From: Rhodanobacter spathiphylli B39
Lineage (GTDB): Bacteria > Pseudomonadota > Gammaproteobacteria > Xanthomonadales > Rhodanobacteraceae
DNA: 64,000 nt
Assembly (NCBI RefSeq): GCF_000264295.1
Contig: NZ_AJXT01000034.1
Span: 1-64,000 of the forward strand
Direction of reading: 5' to 3'
Numbering within the stretch: position 1 is the first letter of the stretch; each line of letters starts with the position of its first letter. The translations under genes were made by a program, and so were the position numbers. The notes beneath the pieces were generated by a model. The model ran no database searches, was not told the origin of the DNA, and worked only from the letters and a program-made list of their open reading frames with translations. Below, piece after piece: positions 8,580-18,182 of the stretch.

Positions 8580-10865
8580 ATGCCCCGTCCCTGGCTGATT
8601 CCGCTGGTCGTCGCGACCGCCTTCGCTCCGGCTCTTGCCATGGCCACGCCGGGCCACGCCGGCGCGGTCGATCCACGCATCGGCACCGGCGGCGACGGCC
8701 ACACCTTTCCCGGCGCCACGGTGCCGTTCGGGATGATCCAGCTGTCGCCGGACACCGCGATGCCGGACTTCAAGCATGCGTACAAATGGGCCGCCGGCTA
8801 CCAGTACGGCGACAGCAGCATCCTGGGTTTCTCGCACACCCACTTCTCCGGTTCCGGCCATTCGGACCTGGGCGACGCGCTGGTGATGCCGATCGCCGGC
8901 GACGTGCGGCTGGACCCCGGCGATCCGGCCACGCCCGGCAGCGGCTACCGCTCGCGCTTCTCGCACGACAGCGAAGTGGTGCAGGCCGGCTACTACGCGG
9001 TGACCCTGAGCGATTACGGCGTGCGCGCCGAACTCACCGCGGGGCGCCGGATCGGCTGGCATCGCTACACCTTCCCGGCCGGCAAGCCGGCGCACCTGCT
9101 GCTGGACCTGCGCCCGAGCATCTACGACTACGCCGGCAAGGTCCTCTGGGCCAGTCTGCGCGTGCGTGACGACGGCACGGTCACCGGCTGCCGCACCACC
9201 CACGGCTGGGCGCCGGGACGCGAGTTGTGTTTCGCGATGCGTTTCTCGCAGCCGATGACCTCGCGCGAGTTGTTGAACCGCGAGACCGACGCGACCTACA
9301 AGGGCTTCGCCGGCCCGGGCAACCAGGCCGCGGATCACGACGCGCAGAACGGCCGCGCCCTGGTCGGCGTGTTCGACTTCGGCAAGCTGAAGCGGCCGCT
9401 GGAAGTGAAGGTGGCGATCTCCACGGTGAGCGAGGCGAACGCGATCGGCAACCTCGACCACGACGGCGCAGGCTGGGATTTCGATGCCCGCCGCGCGGAG
9501 GCCACGGCCGCGTGGGACAAGGCGCTGGCGGTGGTCGACATCGACGCGCCGAAGACCGCCCGCACGCAGTTCTACACCGCGCTGTACCACGCCATGCTGT
9601 CGCCCACGTTGAGCATGGACGTCAACGGCGACTACCGCGGCCCCGACCACGCCGTGCACAAGGCGGACGGCTACGAGTTCTACTCGACCTGGTCGCTGTG
9701 GGACGTGTATCGGGCGCAGCAGCCGCTGATGGTGCTGCTCAATCCCCAGCGCAGCACCGACTTCATCCGCTCGCTGATCGCCGCGCGCGAGGCCAGCCCG
9801 TTCGGCATCCTGCCGGTGTGGGCGTACCAGGGCCTGGAGACCTGGTGCATGATCGGCTACCACGCGGTGCCGGTGATCGCCGACGCGTACATCAAGGGCG
9901 TGCGCGGCTTCGATGCGGACAAGGCGCTGCAGGCGATGGTGGCCAGCGCCACCTACGCGCCATACGGGGATCTGGCCGATTACATGAAGCTCGGTTACGT
10001 GCCGATCGACAGGGAACCCGAAGGCGCCTCGAAGACGCTCGAATACGCCTACGACGACTGGTCGCTGGCGCAGATGGCGAAGGCGATGGGCAAGACTGAT
10101 GTCGCGGCCACCTTCGAACGACGCGCCGGCAACTGGAAGAACGCGTGGGACCCGCAGACCGGCTTCATGCGTGCCCGGCTTGCCGACGGCACGTTCCGCG
10201 CGCCATTCGACCCCACCGCGGCGGGCTACGGCAGCGACTTCACCGAAGGCAACGCCTGGCAGTATTCGTGGTACGTGCCGCAGGACGTGCCCGGCCTGGT
10301 CGCCGCGATGGGCGGCGAGGCGAAGTTCGTGGACAAGCTCGATGCGCTGTTCGACGCCAGGGTCGATCCGGCGCACTTCAAGCATGTCGAGGACATCACC
10401 GGCCTGATCGGCTGGTATGCCCACGGCAACGAACCCAGCCATCACATCGCCTACCTGTACGACTACGCGGGCGCGCCGTGGAAGACCCAGCAGCGGCTGA
10501 AGCAGATCATGGACAGCCAGTACGCGGCGCGACCGGATGGCCTCTCCGGCAACGACGATCTTGGCCAGATGTCGGCCTGGTACGTGTTCACCGCGCTGGG
10601 TTTCTATCCGGTCACGCCGGGCAGCGACGAGTACGCACTCGGCCGGCCATTCGTGGCGCGCGCGACGATCCACCTGGGTGGCGGCCGAACCTTCACGGTC
10701 ACCGCCGCGCCGCTGGATGACGCGCATCCCTACGTGGGCTCGGTGACGTTGAACGGCCGGCCGCTGGACCGGCCGATGCTGCGCCACGGCCAGATCGTGG
10801 CCGGCGGCGAACTGCACTTCACCATGCAGGCCCGGCCCGCCGGACAGTCGTCTGCAACACACTGA
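8580..10865 (+). CDS. GH92 alpha-1,2-mannosidase, secreted
   Basis: This is a glycoside hydrolase family 92 exo-alpha-mannosidase of 761 residues with an N-terminal signal peptide ending near ALAMA. Family landmarks include VDPRIGTGGDGHTFPGATVPFGMIQ at the mature N-terminus, GFSHTHFSGSGHSDLGD (residues about 83-99), FYSTWSLWDVYRAQQPL and, near the C-terminus, GNDDLGQMSAWYVFTALGFYPV, which carries the catalytic-region acids. GH92 enzymes are calcium-dependent and remove mannose from high-mannose N-glycans or yeast mannan. The start at 8580 was preferred over the in-frame ATG at 8529, which would translate through the operator and hide the signal peptide. It is divergent from the mannose uptake and catabolism operon. 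Confidence 0.95.
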   Translation: MPRPWLIPLVVATAFAPALAMATPGHAGAVDPRIGTGGDGHTFPGATVPFGMIQLSPDTAMPDFKHAYKWAAGYQYGDSSILGFSHTHFSGSGHSDLGDALVMPIAGDVRLDPGDPATPGSGYRSRFSHDSEVVQAGYYAVTLSDYGVRAELTAGRRIGWHRYTFPAGKPAHLLLDLRPSIYDYAGKVLWASLRVRDDGTVTGCRTTHGWAPGRELCFAMRFSQPMTSRELLNRETDATYKGFAGPGNQAADHDAQNGRALVGVFDFGKLKRPLEVKVAISTVSEANAIGNLDHDGAGWDFDARRAEATAAWDKALAVVDIDAPKTARTQFYTALYHAMLSPTLSMDVNGDYRGPDHAVHKADGYEFYSTWSLWDVYRAQQPLMVLLNPQRSTDFIRSLIAAREASPFGILPVWAYQGLETWCMIGYHAVPVIADAYIKGVRGFDADKALQAMVASATYAPYGDLADYMKLGYVPIDREPEGASKTLEYAYDDWSLAQMAKAMGKTDVAATFERRAGNWKNAWDPQTGFMRARLADGTFRAPFDPTAAGYGSDFTEGNAWQYSWYVPQDVPGLVAAMGGEAKFVDKLDALFDARVDPAHFKHVEDITGLIGWYAHGNEPSHHIAYLYDYAGAPWKTQQRLKQIMDSQYAARPDGLSGNDDLGQMSAWYVFTALGFYPVTPGSDEYALGRPFVARATIHLGGGRTFTVTAAPLDDAHPYVGSVTLNGRPLDRPMLRHGQIVAGGELHFTMQARPAGQSSATH

Positions 10866-10981
10866 TTGTCGTGCCAATGTGAAGCGCGGCAGGGCGCATC
10901 GGCGGCGCTCTGGTCGTCGCGCAAACATGCAAGAATGACCGGAATGCCCAGCGGTGGCGGTCGATCGAGGTTGCTGGCCGG

Positions 10982-12775
10982 ATGAAAGAAAGTGCACTTC
11001 CGCGCTGGCGCACGGCCGGCCTGCTGCTGGCCGTACTGGTCATCGTGGCGCTGCCCTATGCGGTGACCCGGACCAGCATCGAGGACACGCAGCGGGCGGC
11101 CGCGTGGGTCGCCCATTCCAGCGAGATCAAGGCGGTGACCTATCAGCTGGCGTATCTGGCGCGCGATGGCGAGAGCGCCAGTTATCGCCTGCTGGCCGGT
11201 GATGCCGACCAGCCGACGCAACGGCGTGCGCTGGCCGCCGACCAGCAGATTCCCGCGTTGATCCGCCAGTTGCGGGCGATGACGCGGGACAACCCGGACC
11301 AGCAGGCGCTGATCGGCGCGCTCGACAATGCGCTGACCGGTCGCATCGTCCTGATGAAGGAAGCCCGGGCAAGAATTGCCCGCGGCGATGTTGAAGGCGC
11401 GCGGCAGTCGCTGCGCAGTGCCGGCGATCTGTTCGGGGTCAGCGCGGAGATCGACGAAATCGTGCACACGGAAGACGGCCTGCTCGCCAGTCGCCAGGCG
11501 GCCGCGCGGGAGAAGGCCGCGGACGGTCGCGTGGTGCTTGCGGTGACCGCGCTGGCGCAGCTGTTCCTGCTTGCCGTGATCGTGTGGATGTCGGAGCGGC
11601 AGATCGGCCAGCGCCGGCTGGCGGAGAGTCGCGAAGGGCGGGCCGTGCAGCGCTCGCGGATGATCTTCCAGGCCGTGCGCGAGCCGATCGCGCTGTTCGA
11701 CGGCAATCTCAAGTCGCTGCTGGTCAACAATGCCTTCGGCGAACTGTACGGACTGGACCCGGCGGAAAGCGCCGTGCCGTTGACCGAGATCGGCGACGGC
11801 GCGTGGCGCGACAGCGTGCTGCTGCAGCGCCTGAACGACGTGCTGCTGCGTGACCGCGAACTGTGGGACTACGACATGATCCAGCGCACCGCCGACGGCA
11901 TGGAGCGGAACGTGGTGATCAATGCGCGGCGCCTGCAGCAGCAGGACAGCGACGTGCCGGCGCTGCTGCTGACGGTCAGCGACGTCACCACCCGTGCGCT
12001 GGCCGAGCACCAGGTGAACGAGCTCAACCGCCAGCTCGAGGGCAAGGTCACCCAGATTTCCGATGTCAACCGCGAGCTGGAGGCGTTCAGCTATTCGGTT
12101 TCCCACGACCTGCGCGCGCCGCTGCGCCACATCGCCGGTTTTGCGCGCAAGCTGGAGCAGCAACTGGGCGAGCGCATCGACGAGAAATCGGCGCATTATC
12201 TGGCCGTCATCGGCGACTCGGCGCAGCGCATGGCGCTGCTGATCGACGACCTGCTGGTGTTCTCGCGACTCGGCCGCGGCGCCTTGCGGCTGCAGGGGGT
12301 GGACATGCAGTCGCTGGTCGACGAGGCCCGCGCGCTGGCCGAGTCGGGCACCGAGGGGCGGCGCATCGTGTGGACGATCGCGCCGTTGCCGATGGTGATC
12401 GGTGACGAGAACATGTTGCGCACGGTGTGGCAGAACCTGCTTGGCAATGCGGTGAAATACACCGGACAGTGCGAGGTGGCGAAGATCGAGGTGAGCGTGC
12501 GGCAGGGGCGCCACGGCAATTACGAATTCACCGTGAGCGACAACGGCGCGGGCTTCGACATGCAGTACGCGGACAAGCTGTTTGGCGTGTTCCAGCGCCT
12601 GCATCGCGCTTCGGAGTTTCCGGGCAACGGCATCGGGCTGGCCAACGTGCGGCGCATCGTGGCCCGCCACGGTGGCCGGGTCTGGGCCGAGGCCGAGCCA
12701 GGCCAGGGCGCCCATTTTCATTTTTCCCTGCCGGCTACCGACGCGGCAGGCGCAAGCACCGGGAGTGAAGCATGA
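10982..12775 (+). CDS. CHASE3-PAS sensor histidine kinase
   Basis: This is a membrane sensor kinase of 597 residues. A first membrane helix (about 11-31) and a second (about 185-205) enclose a periplasmic alpha-helical region of the CHASE3 type. A PAS-like domain follows at about 230-340, then HisKA with SYSVSHDLRAPLRHIAGFA (phospho-acceptor His) and a C-terminal HATPase with DNGAGFDMQYADKLFGVFQRLH and GNGIGLANVRRI. The kinase core resembles those of bacteriophytochrome-type kinases that work with Rcp1-like single-domain regulators, and such a regulator follows with a four-base ATGA overlap. The signal is unknown. Confidence 0.9.
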   Translation: MKESALPRWRTAGLLLAVLVIVALPYAVTRTSIEDTQRAAAWVAHSSEIKAVTYQLAYLARDGESASYRLLAGDADQPTQRRALAADQQIPALIRQLRAMTRDNPDQQALIGALDNALTGRIVLMKEARARIARGDVEGARQSLRSAGDLFGVSAEIDEIVHTEDGLLASRQAAAREKAADGRVVLAVTALAQLFLLAVIVWMSERQIGQRRLAESREGRAVQRSRMIFQAVREPIALFDGNLKSLLVNNAFGELYGLDPAESAVPLTEIGDGAWRDSVLLQRLNDVLLRDRELWDYDMIQRTADGMERNVVINARRLQQQDSDVPALLLTVSDVTTRALAEHQVNELNRQLEGKVTQISDVNRELEAFSYSVSHDLRAPLRHIAGFARKLEQQLGERIDEKSAHYLAVIGDSAQRMALLIDDLLVFSRLGRGALRLQGVDMQSLVDEARALAESGTEGRRIVWTIAPLPMVIGDENMLRTVWQNLLGNAVKYTGQCEVAKIEVSVRQGRHGNYEFTVSDNGAGFDMQYADKLFGVFQRLHRASEFPGNGIGLANVRRIVARHGGRVWAEAEPGQGAHFHFSLPATDAAGASTGSEA

Positions 12776-13218
12776 ACAGGAAAGACCTGCGCACGATTCT
12801 TCTGGTCGAAGACAGCATGGCGGACGCCGAGATGGCGATGGATGCACTGGGCGAGGCGCATCTGGCCAACCCGGTGGTGCACGTCGAGGACGGCGTGGAA
12901 TGCATGGACTATCTGTTCCAGCGCGGCGCGTGGGCCGGGCGCGAACCGGGCAACCCGGCGGTGGTGCTGCTGGACATCAAGATGCCCCGGATGAACGGGC
13001 TGGACGTGCTGACCGCGATGCGCGCCGACGAGCGGGTGCGACGCATCCCGGTGGTGATCCTGTCCTCGTCGCGCGAGGAAAGCGACCTGGCGCGCAGTTG
13101 GGATCTTGGCGCCAACGCCTACGTGATCAAGCCGGTCGACGTCGACCAGTTTTTCGATGCGGTGCGCACGCTGGGCCAGTTCTGGGCCCTGTTGAACCAG
13201 GCGCCGGAAAACGGCTGA
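12772..13218 (+). CDS. Single-domain response regulator (Rcp1-like)
   Basis: This is a stand-alone receiver domain of 148 residues with no output domain. The acidic pair is at about E13-D14, the phospho-acceptor Asp is at about 68 in VVLLDIKMPRMNG, the conserved Ser is in ILSSSREESD, and Lys is in VIKPVD. The long insertion before the Asp strand (DYLFQRGAWAGREPGN) is typical of the Rcp1/phytochrome-partner subgroup. The start codon overlaps the kinase stop (ATGA), so the two are translationally coupled. It probably passes phosphate to, or competes with, the receivers of the following hybrid protein. Confidence 0.92.
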   Translation: MNRKDLRTILLVEDSMADAEMAMDALGEAHLANPVVHVEDGVECMDYLFQRGAWAGREPGNPAVVLLDIKMPRMNGLDVLTAMRADERVRRIPVVILSSSREESDLARSWDLGANAYVIKPVDVDQFFDAVRTLGQFWALLNQAPENG

Positions 13219-13297
13219 ACGAAACCGTGGAGCGATACCCCCGTGACGGCCGAACGGCCGTCGCGATGTCAGGGCAAGGAAAGGAACGAGGAACACC

Positions 13298-14863
13298 ATG
13301 CCAAACCGGCAGCAGCGAAACATGCCGACCGTGCGCATCCTGCAGGTCGAGGACAGCGAGCTCGATGCCGAGCTGGTGCTGGCCGAGCTCGACGCCGACG
13401 CGATCGCCTACGAGGTGCGCCTGGTCGACGACGAGGAGCGCTATCTTGCGGCGCTCGAAGAATTCCACCCGGACATCGTGCTGTCCGATCTGAGCATGCC
13501 CGGGTTTTCCGGCATGCGTGCGCTGGAGCTGCTGCGTCAGCGCGACGAGGACACCCCCTTCATCTTCGTTTCGGCGACGCTGGGCGAGGAGGCGGCGATC
13601 GGTGCGCTGCGCAACGGCGCGACGGATTACATCCTGAAGCAGAATCCGGCGCGGCTGGCGAGCGCGGTGCGGCGCGCGCTGGACGAGGCGGAGGCGCATC
13701 GGGCCAATCGTCGCGCCGAGTCGGAGCTGATCCGGGCGCAGCGCTTCGAGAGCCTGGCGATGCTGGCCGGCGGCCTCAGCCACGACCTGCGCAACCTGTT
13801 GCAACCCCTGTTGCTGGCCGGCGACAGCCTGCAGGACTACCAGGACGATCCGCGCCTGGCACGACTGGGCAAGCTGGTGCGCGATTGCGGCCGGCGCGGG
13901 CTGGACATGGTGCACTCGATGCTGTCGTTCGCCCGCGGCGCCCGTCGCGCGGAGCAGGTGAAGCTGGGCACCCTGTTCAGCGCGTTCGATCTGCTGATGC
14001 AGGGCAGCGTGCCCCGCAGCGTGGCGATGGAACTGGTCATCGACGACCCGGAACTGTCGTTCGAGGGCAATCACACCGAGCTGCAGCAATGCCTGCTCAA
14101 TCTTTGCCTGAATGCGATCCAGGCGATGCCCGATGGCGGCAAGCTGCACATCGAGACGTCGCAGACCACGCTGGACGATGACTTCTTCCTGCCCGAGGAG
14201 CAGCCGCGCAATGGACGCTACCTGTGCATCAGCGTGAAGGATGACGGACCGGGCATGGAGCCGGCCGTGCTGGAGCACATGTTCGAGCCGTTCTTCACCA
14301 CCAAGGAAACCGGCACCGGCCTCGGGCTGCTGTCATGCAAGCGCATCGTGGGCAGCCACGGCGGCGTGATGCGGGTGGAGAGCGAGCCGGGCCGCGGCAC
14401 CCGCTTCGACCTGTATATCCCGCTGGAGGAAGTCGTGTCCGACGCATTGGGCGCCGGGGACGACGACGAGCTGGAAGGCGCGGCCGAGCGGGTCCTGGTG
14501 GTGGTGGAGGAGGCTGGCCAGTTGTCCCTGCTGGCCGACACGCTGGACGCCTATGGCTACCAGGCGCACGCCAGCCAGAGCGGTACGGCTGCATTGCAGT
14601 GGATCGAGGCTGGCGGCCTGCCCGACCTGGTGGTGCTGGATGCGGACATGAACCTGTTCACCGGCGTGCGCACGCTGTCGGCGCTGATCGATCAGGGCTA
14701 TGCCGGCCCGGTGATCCTGCTGACCCGTCCGGGCGCGGTGCCGGACATGCAGGAACTGCCGCCGCTGCAACACCTGCACCTGGTCGAGAAGCCGGTCACC
14801 ACCCAGGTGTTGCTGCGCAGCCTGCGCAAGGCGCTCAATGCGGCGAGCTCCGGCACCGCTTGA
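13298..14863 (+). CDS. Receiver-kinase-receiver hybrid signalling protein
   Basis: This is a soluble hybrid of 521 residues with no membrane segment. The N-terminal receiver (about 12-130) has its Asp in DIVLSDLSMPGFSG. The HisKA-like helix follows with AGGLSHDLRNLLQPL, and the HATPase has DDGPGMEPAVLEHMFEPFFTTKETGTGLGL. The C-terminal receiver (about 395-515) has DLVVLDADMNLFTG, but its first acidic pair is altered to EE, so it may be degenerate. The order receiver-kinase-receiver after a CHASE3 kinase and a lone receiver suggests a three-protein phosphorelay. The output is not encoded here. ATG 13298 has GAGGAA seven bases upstream. Confidence 0.86.
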   Translation: MPNRQQRNMPTVRILQVEDSELDAELVLAELDADAIAYEVRLVDDEERYLAALEEFHPDIVLSDLSMPGFSGMRALELLRQRDEDTPFIFVSATLGEEAAIGALRNGATDYILKQNPARLASAVRRALDEAEAHRANRRAESELIRAQRFESLAMLAGGLSHDLRNLLQPLLLAGDSLQDYQDDPRLARLGKLVRDCGRRGLDMVHSMLSFARGARRAEQVKLGTLFSAFDLLMQGSVPRSVAMELVIDDPELSFEGNHTELQQCLLNLCLNAIQAMPDGGKLHIETSQTTLDDDFFLPEEQPRNGRYLCISVKDDGPGMEPAVLEHMFEPFFTTKETGTGLGLLSCKRIVGSHGGVMRVESEPGRGTRFDLYIPLEEVVSDALGAGDDDELEGAAERVLVVVEEAGQLSLLADTLDAYGYQAHASQSGTAALQWIEAGGLPDLVVLDADMNLFTGVRTLSALIDQGYAGPVILLTRPGAVPDMQELPPLQHLHLVEKPVTTQVLLRSLRKALNAASSGTA

Positions 14864-14925
14864 GCGCGTCCGCCGGTCGCGGTTCCCGTGCTCGTGAGTG
14901 GCGCTTGCGGAAACGTTTGCGGAGC

Positions 14926-14948
14926 GAACCCGCGCAACGCGCGGGTTC
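14926..14948. terminator. Hairpin between convergent genes
   Basis: A perfect 9-bp stem GAACCCGCG/CGCGGGTTC with a 5-nt loop lies between the ends of the hybrid kinase gene (+) and pilR (-). There is no U-run on either strand, so intrinsic termination would be weak. Its position suggests a shared end. Confidence 0.45.
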
Positions 14949-14984
14949 ATCGCGCACCGGGCGCGCTCGCGCGGTCTCCAGCCT

Positions 14985-16382
14985 TCAGTCGATACCCAGC
15001 TTCTTGAGCTTGTAGCGCAGCGCGCGGAAGGTGATGCCGAGTTTGCGGGCGGCCGCGGTCTTGTTGTACCGGGATTCTTCCAGCGCCTTGACGATCGCGG
15101 TCCGCTCGAGGTTGCTGATGTAGTCGTCCAGGCCGCCATCCGCGCCCGCGGCAGCGGGAACCGGGGTGGCCGCCGTCGCCGTGGTGGTGCCGGCCAGTGG
15201 CTCGGTGCCGACGCGGGCGCTGCGCTGGGGCAGCATCAGGTCGACCGCCTCGATGGTGTGGCCGTCGCACATCGCCATCGCGCGTTCGAGCACGTTCTCC
15301 AGCTCGCGCACGTTGCCGGGGAAGTCGTAGGCGGCCAGTGCATCGCGTGCGGCCGGCGCCAGCTGGCCCACCGGCTCGCCGCTCTTGCCGGCCAGCGCCT
15401 TGAGGATGAAGGCCGACAGCTGCGGCACGTCGCCACGGCGCTCGCGCAGCGGCGGCACGCGCAGTTCGATCACGTTGATGCGGTAGAACAGGTCCTGGCG
15501 GAACTGGCCCTGCTCGACCAGCTGGCCCAGGTTCTTGTGGGTGGCCGAGAGGATGCGCACGTCGACCGGGATCTCGTCGCGGCCGCCGATCGGGCGCACC
15601 GCCTTTTCCTGGATGGCGCGCAGCAGTTTCACCTGCATGTGCAGCGGCAGCTCGGCCACCTCGTCGAGGAACAGCGTGCCGCCCTGGGCGGCCTGGAACA
15701 GGCCTTCCTTGTCGGCGCTGGCGCCGGTGAAGCTGCCCTTGCGATGGCCGAAGAACTCGCTTTCCATCAGTTCGGACGGAATCGCGCCGCAGTTGACCGG
15801 CACGAACGGGCCGCTGGCGCGGGGACCCTGCTCGTGGATCAGCCGGGCAACCAGTTCCTTGCCCACGCCGGATTCGCCGGCGATGTAGACCGGCGCCTGG
15901 TTGCGCGCGAGCTTGCCGATGGTGGCGCGCACCTGCTGCATCGCCGCCGAATCGCCGATCAACCGGTTGCCGCCATCGCCGGGCGCGGCAGTCGCGCCGC
16001 CGTTGCGCTTTTCCTCGGCCAGGCGCAGGGCGGTGCGGACCAGTCCGCGCAGCATCTGGATGTCGACCGGCTTGGAGACGAAGTCGAAGGCACCGGCCTT
16101 CAGTGCGTTGACTGCGGCGTCGACGTTGCCATAGGCAGTGATCATCGCCACCGGCATGTCCGGATGTTCGCTGGCGATCAGCTCGATCACTTCCTGTCCG
16201 TTGCCGTCGGGAAGGCGCATGTCGGTGAAGCAGAGATCGTACGTGCGCTCGGCCAGGGCGCGGCGTGCATCGCCGACCGTACCCACTGCGTCGACCTGCA
16301 GGTCCATGCGGCCCAGCGTGATCGTCAGCAGCTCGCGAATGTCGCGTTCATCGTCGATGACCAGTACGGTCTGTGCGGTCAT
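14985..16382 (-). CDS. pilR: Sigma-54-dependent response regulator PilR
   Basis: This is an NtrC-class activator of 465 residues, normally controlling type IV pilin transcription. The receiver has the phospho-acceptor D54 in FTDMRLPDGNG. The AAA+ central domain has GESGVGKELVARLIH (Walker A), the GAFTGA-equivalent loop GSFTGA, and GTLFLDEVAELP (Walker B). The C-terminal Fis-type HTH reads NKTAAARKLGITFRALRYKL, the characteristic PilR ending. It lies 57 bp downstream of pilS on the same strand. The pilA target and other pil genes are outside the window, but sucCD next door matches the arrangement seen in xanthomonads. Confidence 0.93.
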   Translation of the reverse strand: MTAQTVLVIDDERDIRELLTITLGRMDLQVDAVGTVGDARRALAERTYDLCFTDMRLPDGNGQEVIELIASEHPDMPVAMITAYGNVDAAVNALKAGAFDFVSKPVDIQMLRGLVRTALRLAEEKRNGGATAAPGDGGNRLIGDSAAMQQVRATIGKLARNQAPVYIAGESGVGKELVARLIHEQGPRASGPFVPVNCGAIPSELMESEFFGHRKGSFTGASADKEGLFQAAQGGTLFLDEVAELPLHMQVKLLRAIQEKAVRPIGGRDEIPVDVRILSATHKNLGQLVEQGQFRQDLFYRINVIELRVPPLRERRGDVPQLSAFILKALAGKSGEPVGQLAPAARDALAAYDFPGNVRELENVLERAMAMCDGHTIEAVDLMLPQRSARVGTEPLAGTTTATAATPVPAAAGADGGLDDYISNLERTAIVKALEESRYNKTAAARKLGITFRALRYKLKKLGID

Positions 16383-16439
16383 AGGAGATCCATGTTTCCC
16401 GAAGCAGGCTGTTGAAGGGTACTAGGGCGGGGCAAAAGG

Positions 16440-18089
16440 TCAACGCGTGGCGGTCTGCGCCACCTCGCTGGTTTCCGCCGGGCTGCGGGCCGGCGGCGTC
16501 AGCACCAGCCGGAAGCAGCTGCCGCCACCGGCCACCCGCACGTACTCCAGCGCCGCCTGGTTCGCATCACTCATCTGTCGCGCGAGATACAGGCCCAGCC
16601 CGGTGCCGTATTCGTGGGTGGTGTAGAACGGCTCGAAGATCTGCGCGGCCACCTTGGGCGCGATGCCGGGGCCGCGGTCGATCACTTCCAGGATCGGCAC
16701 GCCGTGTTCGCCCTGGCGGGTCACCACCATCACCCGCGCCGGCTCGCCGGGCAGGCGGCCGTAGCGCAGCGCGTTCTGCACCAGGTTCCACACCACCTGC
16801 TGCAACTGCTGCGGGTCGGCCACCGCAGCCACCGGCGTGCCGCTGCTGGCGATCGCCCGCAGCGAATCGGCGCCCAGGTCGTTGCCCTGCACGTACTCCT
16901 CGACGAAGGCCTGGGCCCAGTGGCCCAGGTCCAGCGTTTCCGGCCGCGAGCGCTCGCGGCGCGACAGCTGCAGTATGTTCTCGATGATCTCGTTGAGCCG
17001 GATGCAGTGGTTGTTGATGATCTCCACCATGCGCTGGTCGGTGGCATCCATGCTGTCCGATTCGGCCAGCAGCTGCGCGGAGTAGCGGATCGCCGCCAGC
17101 GGGTTGCGGATTTCGTGCGCGATCGAGGCGGACAGCCGGCCCAGCGAAGTCAGCGTGAGCTCCTCGGCGCGCCGCGACAGCAGCGAGGTGTCGTCGAGGA
17201 AGATCAGCACGTGGGAGTCGTCGTTCGGCGCCAGCCGGGTGAAGCGCGGCACCACCTCGGGCACGCCGTCGGCGAGCTGGGTGGCGGTCTCGTCCAGCTT
17301 GCCCGAGGTCATCCAGTGGTACAGGCGGCGCGACAGCTCGGGCGCCAGCTGGCCCAGGTCGCGCTGGTCGGCGCCGGGGTTGCCCATCAGCATCCAGGCG
17401 GACTCGTTGATCTGGTGGATGCGGTTGGCATCGTCGACCAGCAGCACGCCGGTCTTCATGCGACGGATGATCAGCTCGTTGACCTGGGCCAGGTTGGCCA
17501 GGTCGGTGCTGCGCTGCTCGGCCAGCGCCTCGGTGGCGCGCAGCTGGCGGCCCAGCACGTTGCACAGGCTGGTGGTGGCGAAATAGGCCAGGCCGAACAG
17601 CCCTGCCTCCAGCAGGTCCCGGTCGCCGGGATTGCTCGCCGAATCGCCGAAAAAGGTGTGGCCCAGAATGCCCAGCGTGGCCAGCGCGGCGAAGAAGCTG
17701 GACAGTCGCAGCGGCAGGATCAGGGCGCCGGCACTGAGGTTCACCGCCAGCATCATCGCGATGCCGATGCGGGCGTCGTGCATGGCGGCGATCGCCATCA
17801 CCGCCACGGCGATGTCCACCACCAGCGTTGCACCCACCACGACCAGGGCGTGGGGCATGCTGCGCCGGTTCAACAGCAGCATGACCAGGGCGAACACCAG
17901 ATACAGGGTGACCATGCCATGGGCGAGGTCGGGGGCGTTCAGTTGCGGCCAGCCCAGCCCCGGCGGACTGAAGGCCAGGCCCGCGTAGACCAGCGCCTGC
18001 ACCACCCGGAACGCGTTGAGGAACGACAGCTCGTGGCGAATCGTCGCAGTGGCGGCAGGGGTGGCGACGAACGGGGCGCTGTTGGGCAC
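16440..18089 (-). CDS. pilS: Sensor histidine kinase PilS
   Basis: This is the partner kinase of PilR, about 549 residues from the chosen GTG at 18089, which has GGGAG eight bases upstream. Six or so hydrophobic segments fill the first 190 residues, as in PilS. A PAS-like region follows (NELIIRRMKTGVLLVDDANRIHQIN), then HisKA with ASIAHEIRNPLAAIRYSAQLL, and HATPase with DRGPGIAPKVAAQIFEPFYTTHEYGTGLGLYL. A longer open frame up to 18329 lacks an apparent ribosome-binding site and runs into repeat-like DNA. PilS normally senses membrane pilin levels and phosphorylates PilR. Confidence 0.9.
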   Translation of the reverse strand: MPNSAPFVATPAATATIRHELSFLNAFRVVQALVYAGLAFSPPGLGWPQLNAPDLAHGMVTLYLVFALVMLLLNRRSMPHALVVVGATLVVDIAVAVMAIAAMHDARIGIAMMLAVNLSAGALILPLRLSSFFAALATLGILGHTFFGDSASNPGDRDLLEAGLFGLAYFATTSLCNVLGRQLRATEALAEQRSTDLANLAQVNELIIRRMKTGVLLVDDANRIHQINESAWMLMGNPGADQRDLGQLAPELSRRLYHWMTSGKLDETATQLADGVPEVVPRFTRLAPNDDSHVLIFLDDTSLLSRRAEELTLTSLGRLSASIAHEIRNPLAAIRYSAQLLAESDSMDATDQRMVEIINNHCIRLNEIIENILQLSRRERSRPETLDLGHWAQAFVEEYVQGNDLGADSLRAIASSGTPVAAVADPQQLQQVVWNLVQNALRYGRLPGEPARVMVVTRQGEHGVPILEVIDRGPGIAPKVAAQIFEPFYTTHEYGTGLGLYLARQMSDANQAALEYVRVAGGGSCFRLVLTPPARSPAETSEVAQTATR

Positions 18090-18160
18090 TTGGGCTACTC
18101 CCTGGCGATTCCGGGCGAGTATAGACGGGCTGATTGGCGCTGTGAGCCACCGCGAAAGCG

Positions 18161-18182
18161 CGTGGGAGCGGGCCGCGCGGCC
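18161..18182 (+). repeat. REP-like element
   Basis: A CGTGGGAGCG head is followed by the 12-bp perfect palindrome GGCCGCGCGGCC. The GGGAGCG head resembles those of the palindromes at 1605-1641 and 43557-43579. It lies in the gap between the divergent pilS and sucC genes (18090-18376). The remainder of that gap shows further GC-rich short inverted repeats but no gene. Confidence 0.45.
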
